Made by a program: the position numbers and the translations under genes. The notes below the pieces were generated by a model. That model saw only the letters and a program-made list of their open reading frames with translations. It did not search any database and was not told where the DNA came from. From NCBI GenBank assembly GCA_944989445.1, contig CALYLW010000503.1:62001-126000 (forward strand): a DNA stretch of 64,000 bases, in the 5' to 3' direction. Below are positions 36,909-49,130 of this stretch, one piece after another. The DNA is from Ampullaceana balthica. Lineage: Eukaryota > Mollusca > Gastropoda > Lymnaeidae. Every line of letters begins with the position of its first letter. The stretch's first letter is position 1.

Positions 36909-39900
36909 GTAAGTGATCTTTTCGTTTGAAGGAATATCATTTTGAAATTATAGCATGGAAACACTTTTTTTTTAAAAATGATTTTTTTTTAAAAATATAC
37001 AAGTTTTTAAAAAAAGGTGAAAAAGTTATCCACTTAAATTTATATAAACTATTTATACGACTAACTTTTTTGTTTTCATTTAGTCTTGATTTTTATTAAA
37101 TTAAATAAGAAATTAATTACATCTTTACCATACAAAATTTTGTTGTGAGTTGAAACTTTTTTTTTCTTTTATATAACTACAAGAAATATACCCGCACTTT
37201 GTAGCGGGAGTGTGCTGACCCTTTTCCCCAGCATTAGTTGCTGGTTATAACATATGTTTTGCAAAAGTTATTTATCAGATTTATCTATTACCAACCATTT
37301 TGATAATAGGACCAGTAAAAAAGGCAACTGCTTTGTACCACTCAGCTCAATTTAAGATGCATACACTGAAATGTGCGTACCGTAATTTGACAATAAAAGA
37401 TTTTTGAAAGCGCACTGTTCAAAATAAAGTATTGGAAAGAAATACCGCACCAAAATGAACTCGTTTTCAATGTCCGCATGAAGCTGTTCAATATCGAAAT
37501 GAGATTTAATAATTCTCAATTTTTCTCAACATTTTCTGATCTTTTAATTGATGGCTTTTTGGGAATAAGGGACAATTACAAAAAATATACGTAAGCCATC
37601 TGCAGGTTAAAAGGAACCGTCCTGCCATATTTGGTCCCCATCCGTCATTTGGTTTTTCCGTGATTGTTGAACTTACAGTCGAAAAGTGAAACATACAAAC
37701 ATACAAACATCCAAACATACAAAGATACAAGCACCAACTGAGCTTTATATATTAGATTTGACTCAATTTACTAAGTGAATTAAAATGTTTAATCTTTTCT
37801 TTTCCGATAAAATATTTATATTATAATTAAAGTAATTTCTTTTTGCATGACAACTCGTCACAGTTTTCTATAAAATATAAGCATCAGTCAGTCGCAAATT
37901 AACAATCTATTATTTCTGTCTTCATACATTTCTTTTTCAAGCTTAACTTTTATTAAAATATTTGTAAAAACATACCGTTTTAAAGTTAACTTTTGTTGAA
38001 TAGCAGTCATAATTTTTGTTTAACTTCAAATCTGTTTCCAGTATATAAATCAATTAATTTTACAATGATCAACTCAGTGTCATTTTTCTTTTAAGCTCTC
38101 TACTCTTCTGAAATGAGAATGACAAATGATTTAATGAAACATAAACTCGAACTTTATATTGTAACATTTTTAAAATATATGTTATTTATTTTTTTATATA
38201 TTTTTTTTAATTTAAAAAAAAATTCTTAAAAAAAATTCTCCTTATTTTTCCTCTTTTTTTCGGGGGAAGTGGTAAAGTTGTTTACACTGACCCCCAACCA
38301 CAATTTTTCTTTACTTTAACCCCATCTAAATCTTAAGTCTTTTACTGTTTAATGTAAATAAATTCATCGGTTTACAACATCAACTTAATATTTAAAACCA
38401 AATGAATTTTGCTGGCCCTCATCCAATGGTCCCTCTAAGGTTCTTTGGCCCGTGTGCAAAGTACAAAATATCGTGTGCAAAAGTGCACAGCATCCATTTT
38501 TTGTGAAACATTTTACAAAATTTGATGCGCGGTAACTCAAAACTTCTGTGGGGCGTCGGTCAGATATATGCATGGACGCGCAGCAGCACAGCTTAAAAGG
38601 AACATTGCCCACATCCCGCCCAACTGATTATAAATTTGTTAATGATATCAAGTTTCGCCTGTACACCTAAACACTGACATCACAAGTACCCTCCAGGTCA
38701 GACAGATCGGTACCCATGTAGCAATTATATTATAATAATTACTAGTGTATTACCCGTCACAAATGACGGAAGTTTTCAAAATAAATACATTTCAGCTGAA
38801 ATCTATTTATTTTGAAAAATTACACATCAGAATAATAGAGTAATGTGATACAGAACTTTTATTTATTTAATTTATTTTTATTTTATTGATTTATTTTCAT
38901 ATTGAACAATTTTATGTGGAACGTTTCGAAAAGAGTTATTTTTGGTGCAGTAATTTGGTGCGCTGCTTTCTAAAATTAGTAGCGTCACGGACATGACAGA
39001 CGGGACAGACAGACGTGAAATACATTGCAAATTATGTATATTGATTCTTTGCCCTTTTTAAAATCTGCAGGCATTTCATCTAGTCTTAGGGAGCCCGACG
39101 CACAACCCGGGGTCTCGTCTTGCAGCCGTTCGTGAGGACACCTGCGGTATTCAGGGGTATCGCGTAATCAAAGAGAAGCTACTCGAGTCCTACGACGTGT
39201 TTGAAACCATGTACAGGTTATCTACCTTTGCTAGCCCGTATCCTAGACACATTTCGTCGGGAAAGGATTATTTAGTCAGCGATAACAACTCTAAATGTAA
39301 AGAATTACAGGTATTGTCTTAAGTTCTTCCACATTGTATCTCTGATTTTCCAATGTTTAGCTCCAGGTCCTGACGTCTACTTTAACATCCTTCGATGCTT
39401 AACATATTGAAACGTTTCAAATATTTTTTTTTCCAATTATTCTGTTTATATTTTATTTTTAATAGCTCAAATAATATCGCCGTCCTTTTTTTTTAAAACC
39501 AGACATAAGTGCTTCATACATTAACACCAGAGGCGTCACTAGGGTTGGTGACATCCGGGGCTGAGCTCATGGTATCGCCTTAACCCTTAAAAACTCCACC
39601 GAGTTTTCCAATGCCAAGTAACGGGAACATACATAATTTTTACATTTTTGTGTCAACCCCCTGATGGTGTCATCCGGGGCGGTCCACCCCCACCGCACCC
39701 CCTAGTGACGCCACTGATTAAAACATAATTATTTTCTACACATTGGCTCAATCTGTTGTCTCCACGGCCTATATTACGCTTCTTCAAATACCTCTACCAC
39801 GGCCCCTATCAAGGCCTCTACCACGGCCTCTGTCACGGCCTCTACCACGGCCTCTCACGGCCTCTATCACGGCCTTTATCACGGCCTCTATCACGGCCTC

Positions 39901-40681
39901 TGTCACGGCCTCTACCACGGCCTCTATCACGGCCTCTGTCACGGCCTCTACCACGGCCTCTATCACGACCTCTATCACGGCCTTTATCACGGCCTCTGTT
40001 AAGGCCTCTATCACGGCCTCTGTCACGGCCTCTGTCACGGCCTCTATCACGGCATCTGTCACGGCCCCTATGATGGCCTCTTTGACGGCCTCTATCTCGG
40101 CCGGTTTGATTATCTCTGGACGTCACTACATGATATTTATTTTTAACTTTTTTTTATTTATTCTGTCCCACAGAGGGAGTCTGACAGGATAGGAGGAGAA
40201 GCATGTCCCAGTGTCCGGGTCCTCACCAACGACACAAACCGCGTGCCATGCGTCATGGAAGAAGTCAAGTGAGTTTAGCAGGTCTTAAACTGATCGTCCA
40301 GTGGTCTGGTCAAATGTCAGGTCATTTTCAGAACCGTCTCAGATTCAACAAAGTAATTACTGTTGTCAGACTTAAAGAGTTAATCTCAGCACGTGTGTTG
40401 TCAAATTTGAAGCTTATAGTTTGAGGTTGGTAGTGAGTAAATTTAAAAAAAAGTTGTTCGCGTCTGAAGACCTAATGATTACACGGGCGTGATCTTTTAT
40501 GGTGATCTTTCAGGGTGATCTTTTAGGGTGATCTTTCGGAATCCTGTCTCGAGGATATTTGAAGAGATCTGTTGTGTGATTTGTAATTATTTAAGGGAGT
40601 GTGTGCGTGTGTGTGCGTGTGTGTGTGCGTATGTGTGGGTGTGTGTGCGTTTGTGTGCGTGTGTGTATGTGTGTGTGTGTT

Positions 40682-40716
<35 letters not shown>

Positions 40717-42173
40717 GATAGAGAAAGAGACATCCATTATTTCAACATAAATGTAAATGTTACAATGTAGCAAGACACAACTAAACTCAATCTTTGTGAA
40801 TGTATGTATTTGTTTTATGAAGTTATACAATTAATAATATTTGATCGCCGAGGAGTCATTCAGGATTATCGTCACATTTCAGATGTCAGTGCAAGAACTG
40901 CCTCTTACCGAAACCTCTAAACATCACAAGAGCGACTTGCCAGCCGGTGAGTAGATGTTTAGGAAAGATCATTCTAATTGGACCAAGTTTTTTTTCCTAT
41001 TTTTTTTTCTTCTTTCTTTTTTAAATACCAACTCAAAGTTGTTTGTCTAAAAGATATATAACAACTGATACTGAGGTCATGTCATTGCCTCTTTAAGTTG
41101 GCTTAACAAGTCGTTACCAGCCTAATAATTTAATGTAAAGATAATTTGATACAGCAGAATTCATCTTCAAAGTTGTTATTCCTTTAAAAAAATCATAATT
41201 GTAAATATAAATGAAATATTTCAGAGAAAACTGGATGGTAGGGGGCGATGATAGCGAGGAGTTTTGATTTAAAAAAAAAGATTAAACTGGGAGAGAAGAA
41301 AAACAACGCAAAAAATATAACCTACATTATAACAAAAGGTCTTCAACACTTGAAGTATAAAGCCAACTTTGACAGATATTAAAATAAAAGAGAAATTGAA
41401 TAACCAAAAAACATTTTTTGGATAATAAAAAAAAGAAGAAAAAAAGAATTGTCGAAGTTTAGATTTTTATCTTTTGTATTTTAATTCATTTGTGTTTGTG
41501 ATGAAGCAGCAATAAATTTAGAACATAGTTAAATTAACCAACCAACTAGGATTTAAGTCTTTTCAAAATTTTATTTATTAACTGTTTTTATTATTTTATT
41601 TATAGTAATTAAAATTTAGCCATATACATAAATAAATATACATGTAATATGTATATTGAATCTTTGACGCTTAGTGTTAAAGTCAAAGTCATATGGAAAT
41701 TCTTTGATTTCTTGCAACTCTTCAGTATTTCAATTAGACATACAGTCCTTCAATATTCAAATCTCTGGCCAGCTAAGCTTTCTGTCTTCATAGTAATGCT
41801 CTTCTAGTCCCACTGGCTCAACAGTTGTTTTCGCTGTATAGTTTTCCTCTTCTTCGGCTTTTGTATTTCGCCCTTGTGAGATGATAGATTTGTGTGTTGT
41901 TAAATTTTGATGATCCGTTGCTTCCACAGATCTACCACCACGTGCCAGTCATGCGTGGACAGGAGGGCGGTAAAGTTTGGCGCCAGTATCTGGAGCCCAT
42001 CGCCGTGGGGTGCCGATGTGTCCCGTCCAAAACAGGCGGTGTGTTTTCTAGTCGTTATTAGCTGTCGTTTGTAAAGGGGTGGTCCGCACAGTTAGCTGGT
42101 ACTGCATGATGACTGGGGTGATTGAAACTATGCGTGAGAACAAGATGTTGGGAACACTGTGTTTAGTGGAGGT

Positions 42174-42209
<36 letters not shown>

Positions 42210-44228
42210 CTAATGAGGTGCACTGTCCCTTCTTTAGAGTGTAGTCAATGACATCATATTATAAGACACTTAAGATTTATTTAAATAGAATTTTAAATCC
42301 CACTCTAAAGTACATATAAAAATAACGATGTTCTAAAAGAAATTTTGGAAGTCTTGTAGGAGTCACCAAAGAAATACAACTTGAAAATAATTTATTGTCG
42401 AGCAATACACATTATATTATATTTGTAATTCGTATCTAGTGATTTTTATTTACTAATTGGTTTAAGCAAAGTCAACGAAAAACGAATATTACACATATCT
42501 AATAAGCTGATGCTAACCAACCTAAAAAGCTATTGTTTCAAAAGGCGTTGATAGTTTCGGGTGTAAATGAATCTTGTATTCTACATGGAAAGGATGGTCT
42601 TGCAGATTGAAGTCCTACAAATTTTTGGCTTACATCGCAATTCGGTTATATACTTTTTTTTATTTCTTTTAAAATATTTGTTGATTGTGTTGTTGCCACT
42701 TTTCAATGCATAATTATATACCAATGTGATTATTAGTTTTGTTTAGGCTTTAAGTACAGCGATATCGGTAGGTATCTTAGTTTATAGCTCGATATATGTT
42801 ATACTATAGTAGATATAGCAACTAACAAACATAACAAACAAATACATGCATGTATTATATTATTCACTTTAGAGATACACATAGTTTACCCAACGACTAA
42901 CTCATAATTCAGTAGCTTTAATCAACAGTACTGTACCAGTATCGGGGTCCAAGCTAAATATATTATAACTCTAATACTGGCATACATTGTGAGACCTGGA
43001 CACAACATGATTCACCAGGCCTTTGGGCTGTCATGGTTCTACTTGAAGGGGCTATTACTTTTCTGTCTTTCACGCACCCAGCAGTAAAGACCGCCAGCTC
43101 ACTGCATAATTACCAAGCACGCTACTATCATACAATAATTCCCGCTTAATTAATGTATATATGTATTTATTTATTTTTTTACATCATAGTAAGCCATTAT
43201 TTTATTGTTGGGCTGTTTGTTAGAGGATACCAAGTAGGTTAGGCAAAACAGTTTTTATTTTTACTGTTTATCATTTTTAATGTGCGAACACATTTGGTCG
43301 GTGTTAACCTGGATATTTATAAACGGTTTCAAATAGTTTGAATTTGTTTTTAGCAAATATTTTCTTTCTTAAATGTGTAAAAAAAATCATTAACTAATAA
43401 TTGTTATTATAAACTATAAATTATGATAACAATTTTTACTATTAGTCTAGATTGCACCCATATTCTATTGCATTTATCATACTACAGCTGCACTGTATGT
43501 AAACACACTTTTCTACCAGAATAGTATTTATACCATATTGGTAAAATCTTTCCCTTGTACAAAATTTCAGCAGAGTTTATTATTTTATGAATACCTTATT
43601 TATAAACACACATAGTCATTCAAATTTCTCAAAGTTCTATTAAAATATCTGCTTATTGAACTGATTAACAAACACACACAGTGATTTACTTCACATTTGT
43701 CAGATTTTTACATACATAATTTGACGTATAATGTTCGATGTTTTCAGTGGCGTGAAAAATTGGATGACTAAGTGGGTGGTTCTACCTTTATTTACCCAAT
43801 TTAATTAACTTTAAAAAAATTAATTGACAACGTGTTGGGCCAACTGTGTGTTTCTTTCCTAGTCTTTTGAGAAGCCAACCTTGACCTTTCCTCGGGAGCA
43901 ATCATTCTATCCTACGCCACTGGGATGTTTAGGATTAAAATACCTATCAGACTTGTTGAATGTTGACTCGTAGATTGCTTGTTTAAGGTTGTCACTTTCA
44001 CGCTGTGGGAGGTTTTACCTTTAAATTTGAATTTATTCAGGTAAAAAAACGCAAAAGACAGACACCACCAAGGCCAATGGGAAGAAAACCCCAGAAGGGA
44101 AGAAAACCCCAGAAGGGAAGAAACACAAGAATGGAAAGAAATCCAAAAAGAAAACTCAACGTAAAACTAAACCAAAAGGTGTAGACATACCTTCAATAAG
44201 AAACGAAACGAAATCGAACGTAATGTAG
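36858..44228 (+). CDS. IL17-like: IL-17-like secreted cytokine, six exons
   Basis: Six exons (36858-36908, 39071-39310, 40174-40268, 40883-40946, 41930-42038, 44041-44228) join in frame across five GT-AG introns to 248 residues. Residues 8-24 form a hydrophobic signal-peptide core ending LVLG. The core matches the IL-17 family: R-V-P-C at 120-123, the CQCKNC knot at 130-135, a cysteine at 148, then W167 and the terminal V-G-C-R-C-V at 176-181. NDT (116) and NIT (142) are N-glycosylation sites. Residues 188-248 form a tail with about 20 lysines, which could bind heparan sulfate or matrix (inference). Family knowledge: IL-17 cytokines are secreted cystine-knot-fold dimers that signal through IL-17 receptors and Act1/TRAF6 to NF-kappaB; molluscs have several. 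The start is the first of two adjacent ATGs. A cystine-knot growth factor is less likely because of the CxCxxC plus GCxCV pattern. Confidence 0.85.
38424..38607 (+). mobile_element. Small inverted-repeat element in intron 1 of the IL-17-like gene
   Basis: CAATGGTCCCTCTAAG ... CTTAAAAGGAACATTG, with internal matches (gtgtgcaaagt, tcgtgtgcaaaa, gtgcac) to the modules inside hAT copies A and B but without their hAT flanks. Confidence 0.6.
38740..39010 (+). repeat. Dispersed repeat in intron 1 of the IL-17-like gene
   Basis: Starts AGTGTATTACCCGTCACAAA and includes TGACGGAAGTTTTCAAAAT and GAACAATTTTATGTGGAACG. The same phrases occur reversed at 30.2-30.4 kb, partly at 62.5-62.6 kb and at 60-110. 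Confidence 0.6.
39071..39310 (+). CDS. IL17-like: IL-17-like gene, exon 2
   Basis: Eighty codons, phase 0 at both ends, with acceptor ctgcag and donor gtattg. It completes the signal peptide (AFHLVLG) and encodes the variable pro/mature N-terminus, with cysteines at residues 42 and 93 and an NNS sequon at 89. Confidence 0.8.
39528..39715. mobile_element. Small inverted-repeat element in intron 2 of the IL-17-like gene
   Basis: CAGAGGCGTCACTAGGG at the left pairs with CCCTAGTGACGCCACTG at the right. Related to the 2.2-kb element. Confidence 0.7.
39790..40103 (+). repeat. 12-bp minisatellite in intron 2 of the IL-17-like gene
   Basis: About 26 copies of ctctatcacggc with transition variants. 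Because 12 is a multiple of 3, it stays open in several frames on both strands without being coding. Confidence 0.9.
40174..40268 (+). CDS. IL17-like: IL-17-like gene, exon 3
   Basis: Ninety-five bases after a pyrimidine-rich acceptor (ctgtcccacag), ending in phase 2 at gtgagt. It encodes the CPSVRVL strand and RVPCVMEEV, equivalent to the R-x-P-x-x-hydrophobic-x-E segment that precedes the CxC knot in IL-17 proteins. Confidence 0.85.
40598..40728 (+). repeat. (GT)n-(GA)n microsatellite in intron 3 of the IL-17-like gene
   Basis: gtgtgc/gtgt repeats to 40,681, then a ga run. Confidence 0.95.
40883..40946 (+). CDS. IL17-like: IL-17-like gene, exon 4 (CxCxxC knot)
   Basis: Sixty-four bases with acceptor catttcag and donor gtgagt. 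Encodes CQCKNCLLPKP and the NIT glycosylation site, ending phase 0 at TCQP. The CxCxxC is the most diagnostic IL-17 feature in the gene. Confidence 0.85.
41930..42038 (+). CDS. IL17-like: IL-17-like gene, exon 5 (GCxCV terminus)
   Basis: Acceptor cttccacag. The exon encodes IYHHVPVMR, KVWRQYLEPIAVGCRCV and SKTG, the last beta-strands of the fold. The donor gtgtgt is the weakest in the gene. Without splicing, the frame runs nine codons from the GGC at 42035 to a TAG at 42059-42061. Confidence 0.85.
42174..42209 (+). repeat. (TA)n microsatellite in intron 5 of the IL-17-like gene
   Basis: Uninterrupted ta dinucleotides. Confidence 0.95.
44041..44228 (+). CDS. IL17-like: IL-17-like gene, exon 6 (lysine-rich tail)
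   Basis: Acceptor atttattcag, in frame with exon 5 in phase 1. It encodes 61 residues and TAG: about 20 lysines, a direct repeat of GKKTPE, and a less basic end (IPSIRNETKSNVM). Low-complexity composition makes this the least certain exon, but splice sites and frame agree. Confidence 0.65.
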
Positions 44229-44437
44229 TTGAATTCCTACTTGGAAATCATTTCTTTTCTGTTTTAAAAAATTGCCAAGTGTATTTTAAGAGCTCTATTT
44301 TAATTTAACATGAATCATGTGCTTGATCCCCGTTAATGCTGTCTCATATATATTTTGCTTTTCTTCTACAAATACGAAACTACGTGTTCACGTGTGATAT
44401 TAGTTTAAGAATCTTCTTAAAACAATTTTTTTTCAAC

Positions 44438-44443
44438 AATAAA
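44438..44443 (+). terminator. Candidate polyadenylation signal of the IL-17-like gene
   Basis: First AATAAA after the stop codon, about 210 bases downstream; a second lies at 44597-44602. AATAAA is frequent by chance in DNA this AT-rich. Confidence 0.35.
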
Positions 44444-46413
44444 ATCCTTTTAAAAACATTTATATAACAAAAACTGATACCTGCTTCAACGTGTGCATTA
44501 TGATTGACAGTTCGCGTCAGACCATTTAGGCTCCGTTGTCTTTCGTTGGCCTAGTATTTTCATAAGACATATGTTCGTACTTACTACTTAGGGTATAATA
44601 AATTATTCAATTTTAATAAATTTGAACAGCTAAATTTACAAATTCGCACCTAGTCGATGAATTGCATTCGTTGACCGTGAAATTAAAGGGACTGGTTGAA
44701 TCATAAAAACAAAAGTAACGAAATGTTTTTCCAATTATAATTTTAATCCCTATAGCGAACTATAGCCCATGAACACGCGTTCTTGCAGTTGCTAATTAAA
44801 TTCTACCTTGTGCATCAGGCTGTAAGCTGTTTGTGAAGATATAATCATGGATGACTTTTATTTTGATGGGTTCGCTCACCCATCCAATAACTGACGTGTG
44901 TCACCGAAAATAGTAAATGACAGTGTCATTGAAACCAAAGTAAGAACTTATGTATACCATATTGGTACTAATTGTAACCCTTATCGTTCTCTATTCCAAT
45001 GCGACTAACATTTTTTAGATGCTAAGACGCTTCGACTAACCCTAACAGAACAACAACGCATTAGGAGAAATCTAGACTTTAAATCTTGTACTAACATAAC
45101 ATTTGACATAGTTTTATCTCATTCATTCTTAGTCAGACGTATTTTTCACTAGCTAATTATTGAATTTTTTTCAGTGTCAGTTCATTTTTAAAAAAATTGA
45201 TCTATGAAAATGTGTATACTTAGTCCAATCTATATTTCGTTCTCGCTAACTATTGTTTTAAATGTAATTTAATATTTTAAGTTGATATATAAAAATGTTT
45301 ATTGTAATTCTGCTTGTTATGTTGATTGCATTTAAATTAAAGATGAATATGTACCTATATATGATATTTATCAAAATAAATTGGTTACTTTTTCGACTAT
45401 ATCATTTCAATAATTTTTAATACAACTTGTTTTTGTGTTTTGTTTTAAAAAAATAATATTTAATCATTAGGAATAGAAAGATTTTGTGTTTATGATATCC
45501 TAAAAATATGAATCTAATTTTGATCACTGATATTCTTGTAGAAAATAAGAGAATATTAAACCCTTTTCTGAAACAACTTGACGAACGTTGTTAAGAAAAA
45601 ATTTGCTCTCTCACATTGAATATTGTTTGATTTCATAAAAATTATGTATCTTTTCTTTTATTTTTATTTTCTTTAATAATATTAAAATTTATAACCAGTG
45701 CATTTAAAGATTTTGTGATAATTGAAATCATTGCTAAAAAAACAAGTTCTTATTTTTTTAATAAATTCTTAATTACTTTTCTCTTTCAGTAATCTCTGTC
45801 ACTTTTGTATATCTATAACATATTTCTGTTAAATATCGCTATTATGTTAAATATTATTTTGCATTATTTAGTTCTTTCAACATGTATTTTCCCTGTCAAT
45901 TCAATAAATGATATCTAAGCTCGAATACATTAGTTATTCTTATTCTCAGCTTCCACAGTAGTTCAATATCTCAGTACAAATTTTCATTCACGCAACATTC
46001 CACCGTTATTGTTTCATTTCATTTGTACATTGATTTAAATATTGTTTTAACCGTACATGATTAATAAATGCTCTTGAAATAATGAATATTTTCACTCGTT
46101 TAAATTTTTTTTACTAAATATGTTTTAAAAGCTGCCTTTTGTGTGGTTGCCGTTGATGTTATAGCTGTTGTTGATGTTATTGTTGTTGTTGTAGTTGATG
46201 ACGATGTTATTGGTGATGTTGATGTTATTGTTTGTGTTTTCTTTAATTTTTGTCAGATGGTTTACTATGTAGGTTTTTTTCTTCAGATAATGTCTGCGAT
46301 CGATTTATTCTATGAAAAATATTTTAAATCACTATAAACATATTTTTTAAAATTAAGAATCGGTATCAAAACCATATTTAGGGTAAAATCAATTAATAAA
46401 ATAATAATCTGAA

Positions 46414-46448
<35 letters not shown>

Positions 46449-47086
46449 GTTCTGAAATTATTATTATTAACTATATAGCGCAGTACCTCAGATAGCAGCT
46501 GCGCTTACAGAGCTTCGCATAAAATAGCAACTCATGTATTTACAAAGCCATTCAATTTAAAACTTTCATATCCTAATAAAACAAACATATAACGAAATAA
46601 TGTTGTGCATAAGCTACGTTTATCAGTCAGGGACTTTTTTTTATTGTTAATTTGGAAAGTAAAGATGGAAGAGACTTGTTTTTGTTCAGTATTGGAGGCC
46701 TTAGATGATGCAATAAATAATTCGAATGTGTAATGGTAGAGAATTACATTGGTTGGGGCACAAAAAAAGAGAAAGACCTGTCTCCAAAGGTTTTAGTGAG
46801 TGTCTAAGGAACATAAAGAATTTCCTTATAATAGGAAAGGCATGAGTCAGAAACAAATTTGTGGCAGAATACAGACAGTTTATAATTATTGTTTGTACAT
46901 GGAGCCAATGAATTGAATGAAGTAGCGGAGTTATATGGTCGTGTTTTTTCGCATTAAGAACTACCCTTGCAGCTGAATTTTGAATGTTTTTGTAGTTTTT
47001 CTAAGTATTGTTTAGAGAACTTGAAAGAAGAGAATTGCAATAACCAAGACGAGACAACAAGAGCATGCTTTTCGTTGCAATAACTG
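44444..47086. other. No gene seen
   Basis: Very AT-rich intergenic DNA with a GTTGTTGAT-like tract near 46,150-46,240 and the ATT microsatellite. Confidence 0.6.
46416..46447 (+). repeat. (ATT)n microsatellite
   Basis: Ten tandem att triplets; a shorter run follows at 46,456. Confidence 0.9.
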
Positions 47087-47705
47087 TTAGGTATCCCCAT
47101 GTCAATGAAGTTATTAAAAAATCAAACAAAACCTTAGGCTTTATAAAAAGGAACTTCAACAAATGTAATAGAGATATAAAACTAAAATGCTACCTCACTC
47201 TGGTGAGACCTGTACTAGAATATGCATCTTCTGTATGGGACCCATCCACCAAAGAAAACATTGATAAACTAAAACAAATTCAAAAAAGAGCTGCCAGATT
47301 CATTACTGGAGAATATTCGAAACTGACAAGAATAACACCATTAGTTAAATCATTAAACCTTGAAACACTAGAGGATAGAAGAACCAAGAGCAAAGTAGTA
47401 ATCATACATAAAGCAATTAATTCTAATTTAGAAATACAACACAAAGATAACTTAATACAACCCTCAGATAGACATAAGAATAAAAACACCTTTCTTATTC
47501 CGTATGCAAGAACAAACACATACAAGTTTTCCTTCTTCCCGTCCGGAATTCGGGCGTGGAATGGGTTGCCTGAAGAATCCAGGAAAACCAACACTTTATC
47601 AACATTTAAATCTCTAATAAAAATGCAGGACTAAACACAAAACCATAGATAAGCGTAGGACGCAATAATCTTCTGTATAGAAGGAGCGTCTGTAAACAGA
47701 TAAGG
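47087..47705 (+). pseudogene. CR1/L2-like LINE, 3' end of reverse transcriptase ORF
   Basis: An uninterrupted frame to TAA at 47,634 carries the thumb/C-terminal part of a CR1/L2/Jockey-type reverse transcriptase: NEVIKKSNKTLGFIKRNF, TLVRPVLEYASSVWDPST, LKQIQKRAARFITG and FFPSGIRAWNGLPEE. The YxDD palm motif is absent, so it is a 5'-truncated insertion. The 3' untranslated region (agcgtaggacgcaataatc...agaaggagcgtctgt) follows and ends near 'agataagg'. It shares that tail with the SINEs in this window. Confidence 0.8.
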
Positions 47706-47737
47706 TAGTGACGAACTGAGCTGATTTGACGTATGGA

Positions 47738-47916
47738 CAGAGCCGTCTTTACACCATTTTGGGGCCCCGGGCAAAGAAATAGTTTTGGGCCCCTCCCTCG
47801 CAGGAATAAAAAATAAATAAACATAATATATATAAATAAACATATTCCCATGGGGTCCCTATGCTCGTGGGCCCCCGGGCAAATGCCCAACGGGCCTATG
47901 CGTTAAGACGACTCTG
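47738..47916. mobile_element. 179-bp inverted-repeat element
   Basis: CAGAGCCGTCTTTAC pairs with GTTAAGACGACTCTG. Internally it has gggccccgggcaaa and its inverse-like gggcccccgggcaaa. It directly follows the LINE tail. Confidence 0.6.
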
Positions 47917-48225
47917 CGTATGTAGGTGTATGCAGAGCGACAGATGTGAGTGATAAAGTTATATAATGTCAGTTTATGCTTTAAAGATATTGCTTCCTAA
48001 ATCTATTAATGCTGAAAATCAGCTCATTGCTTAATTCCGATTTTTGAAAAATGATACTCGGCATTTACCATATTTTAACTGAAGTGGGGGGAATTGTTTT
48101 ATTAAATGCTGCACCTGTTGTATCTCTTATTTGGGGTTAATGGGATTTTTTAGAGATATGGATGTTTCTGCTGGTTTGATGCACGGTGCATAGTTATATT
48201 GGACTCGTTGATATTTATGACGCTG

Positions 48226-48410
48226 TGTTAGGCGATGTAACGTAGCGGCGGTTTAGTTAGTTTAGTAAGGAGTCGCCCCCATTGAAGTTGAAGGAGACGG
48301 AAGTAGTTACCGCTATTGGTTATATATTGAACGTGTGTTGCTAGTGAATTTTGTTGTTTGAGTTTGTGGCGTTGTCTTGCGTGATCCAATAATAAAACCA
48401 GACCCTAACA
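48226..48410 (+). repeat. Candidate solo LTR
   Basis: Starts TGTTAGG and ends CCTAACA, with an AATAAA near the end and composition unlike its flanks. No target duplication is visible. Confidence 0.35.
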
Positions 48411-48822
48411 CCTCAAAGTAAAAGATCAAATAATCAGATAATTTTTTTAAATTTAAATATTTTATGTGTGTTCTGATTTCAACATCTAAAACTTGATGGC
48501 TAGCATTATTAAAACATAAATATTGCTTCAAAATCTGAGTATCATACTTAAAGCGTAAGAAAGAATTACAAGAATGTATTTTTACTTTTTACCTTTATTT
48601 ATGTACAGTTACAATGCCGTGTTCTGTAAACGCTCAAAATAAAATTCACCAAAATCAGGAAACTTTAAGTGCGTAGTATGTGAATGAATGCTTTTTTACA
48701 ATCAACTGTTTCGTTTCACACATAACCACTGCCGTTGTTTTGCAGATAACTTCTAGTTCATTTGTTGTTTTTTAATGCGATGAAAGCTAATGTTCTTGTG
48801 TATCAAATACAAAATAGGCTAA

Positions 48823-49130
48823 GGGCCGCCCATAAATGACGTCCCTCTATTTTGGTCAATTTTTCACCCCCTCTCCCCCCTCGTCACGCGTCGTCACAAA
48901 AAGTTAGACCCCCATCCAAAAATACGTCACAAATCTTTGACCCCCCCCCCAAAAAAAAACAAAAACAAAAACAAAAAAAAACACCTTGAATCCCATTTGA
49001 AAATAAGTATGATTCAAATCACTTTTTTTGTAATTTAAGTATTTATTTAGTGTAGGTCCGCATTGTAATATCGCAACACACGTTAAGTATATGCACGTCA
49101 AAGGCATTTGATCCAAAATTTCCACATTGA
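48823..49130. mobile_element. GGCCGTCCAT-family element, truncated
   Basis: Begins GGGCCGCCCATAAATGACGT, then C-rich tracts and CGTCACAAAAAGTTAGACCC, matching the inverted right part of the 26.9-kb copy. Internal match continues (tttatttagtgtaggtccgcat). The other end is missing. Confidence 0.65.

Noticed and set aside
39743..40192. 90-149 codon ORFs on both strands
   Set aside because: Translation of the 12-bp minisatellite in intron 2 of the cytokine gene.
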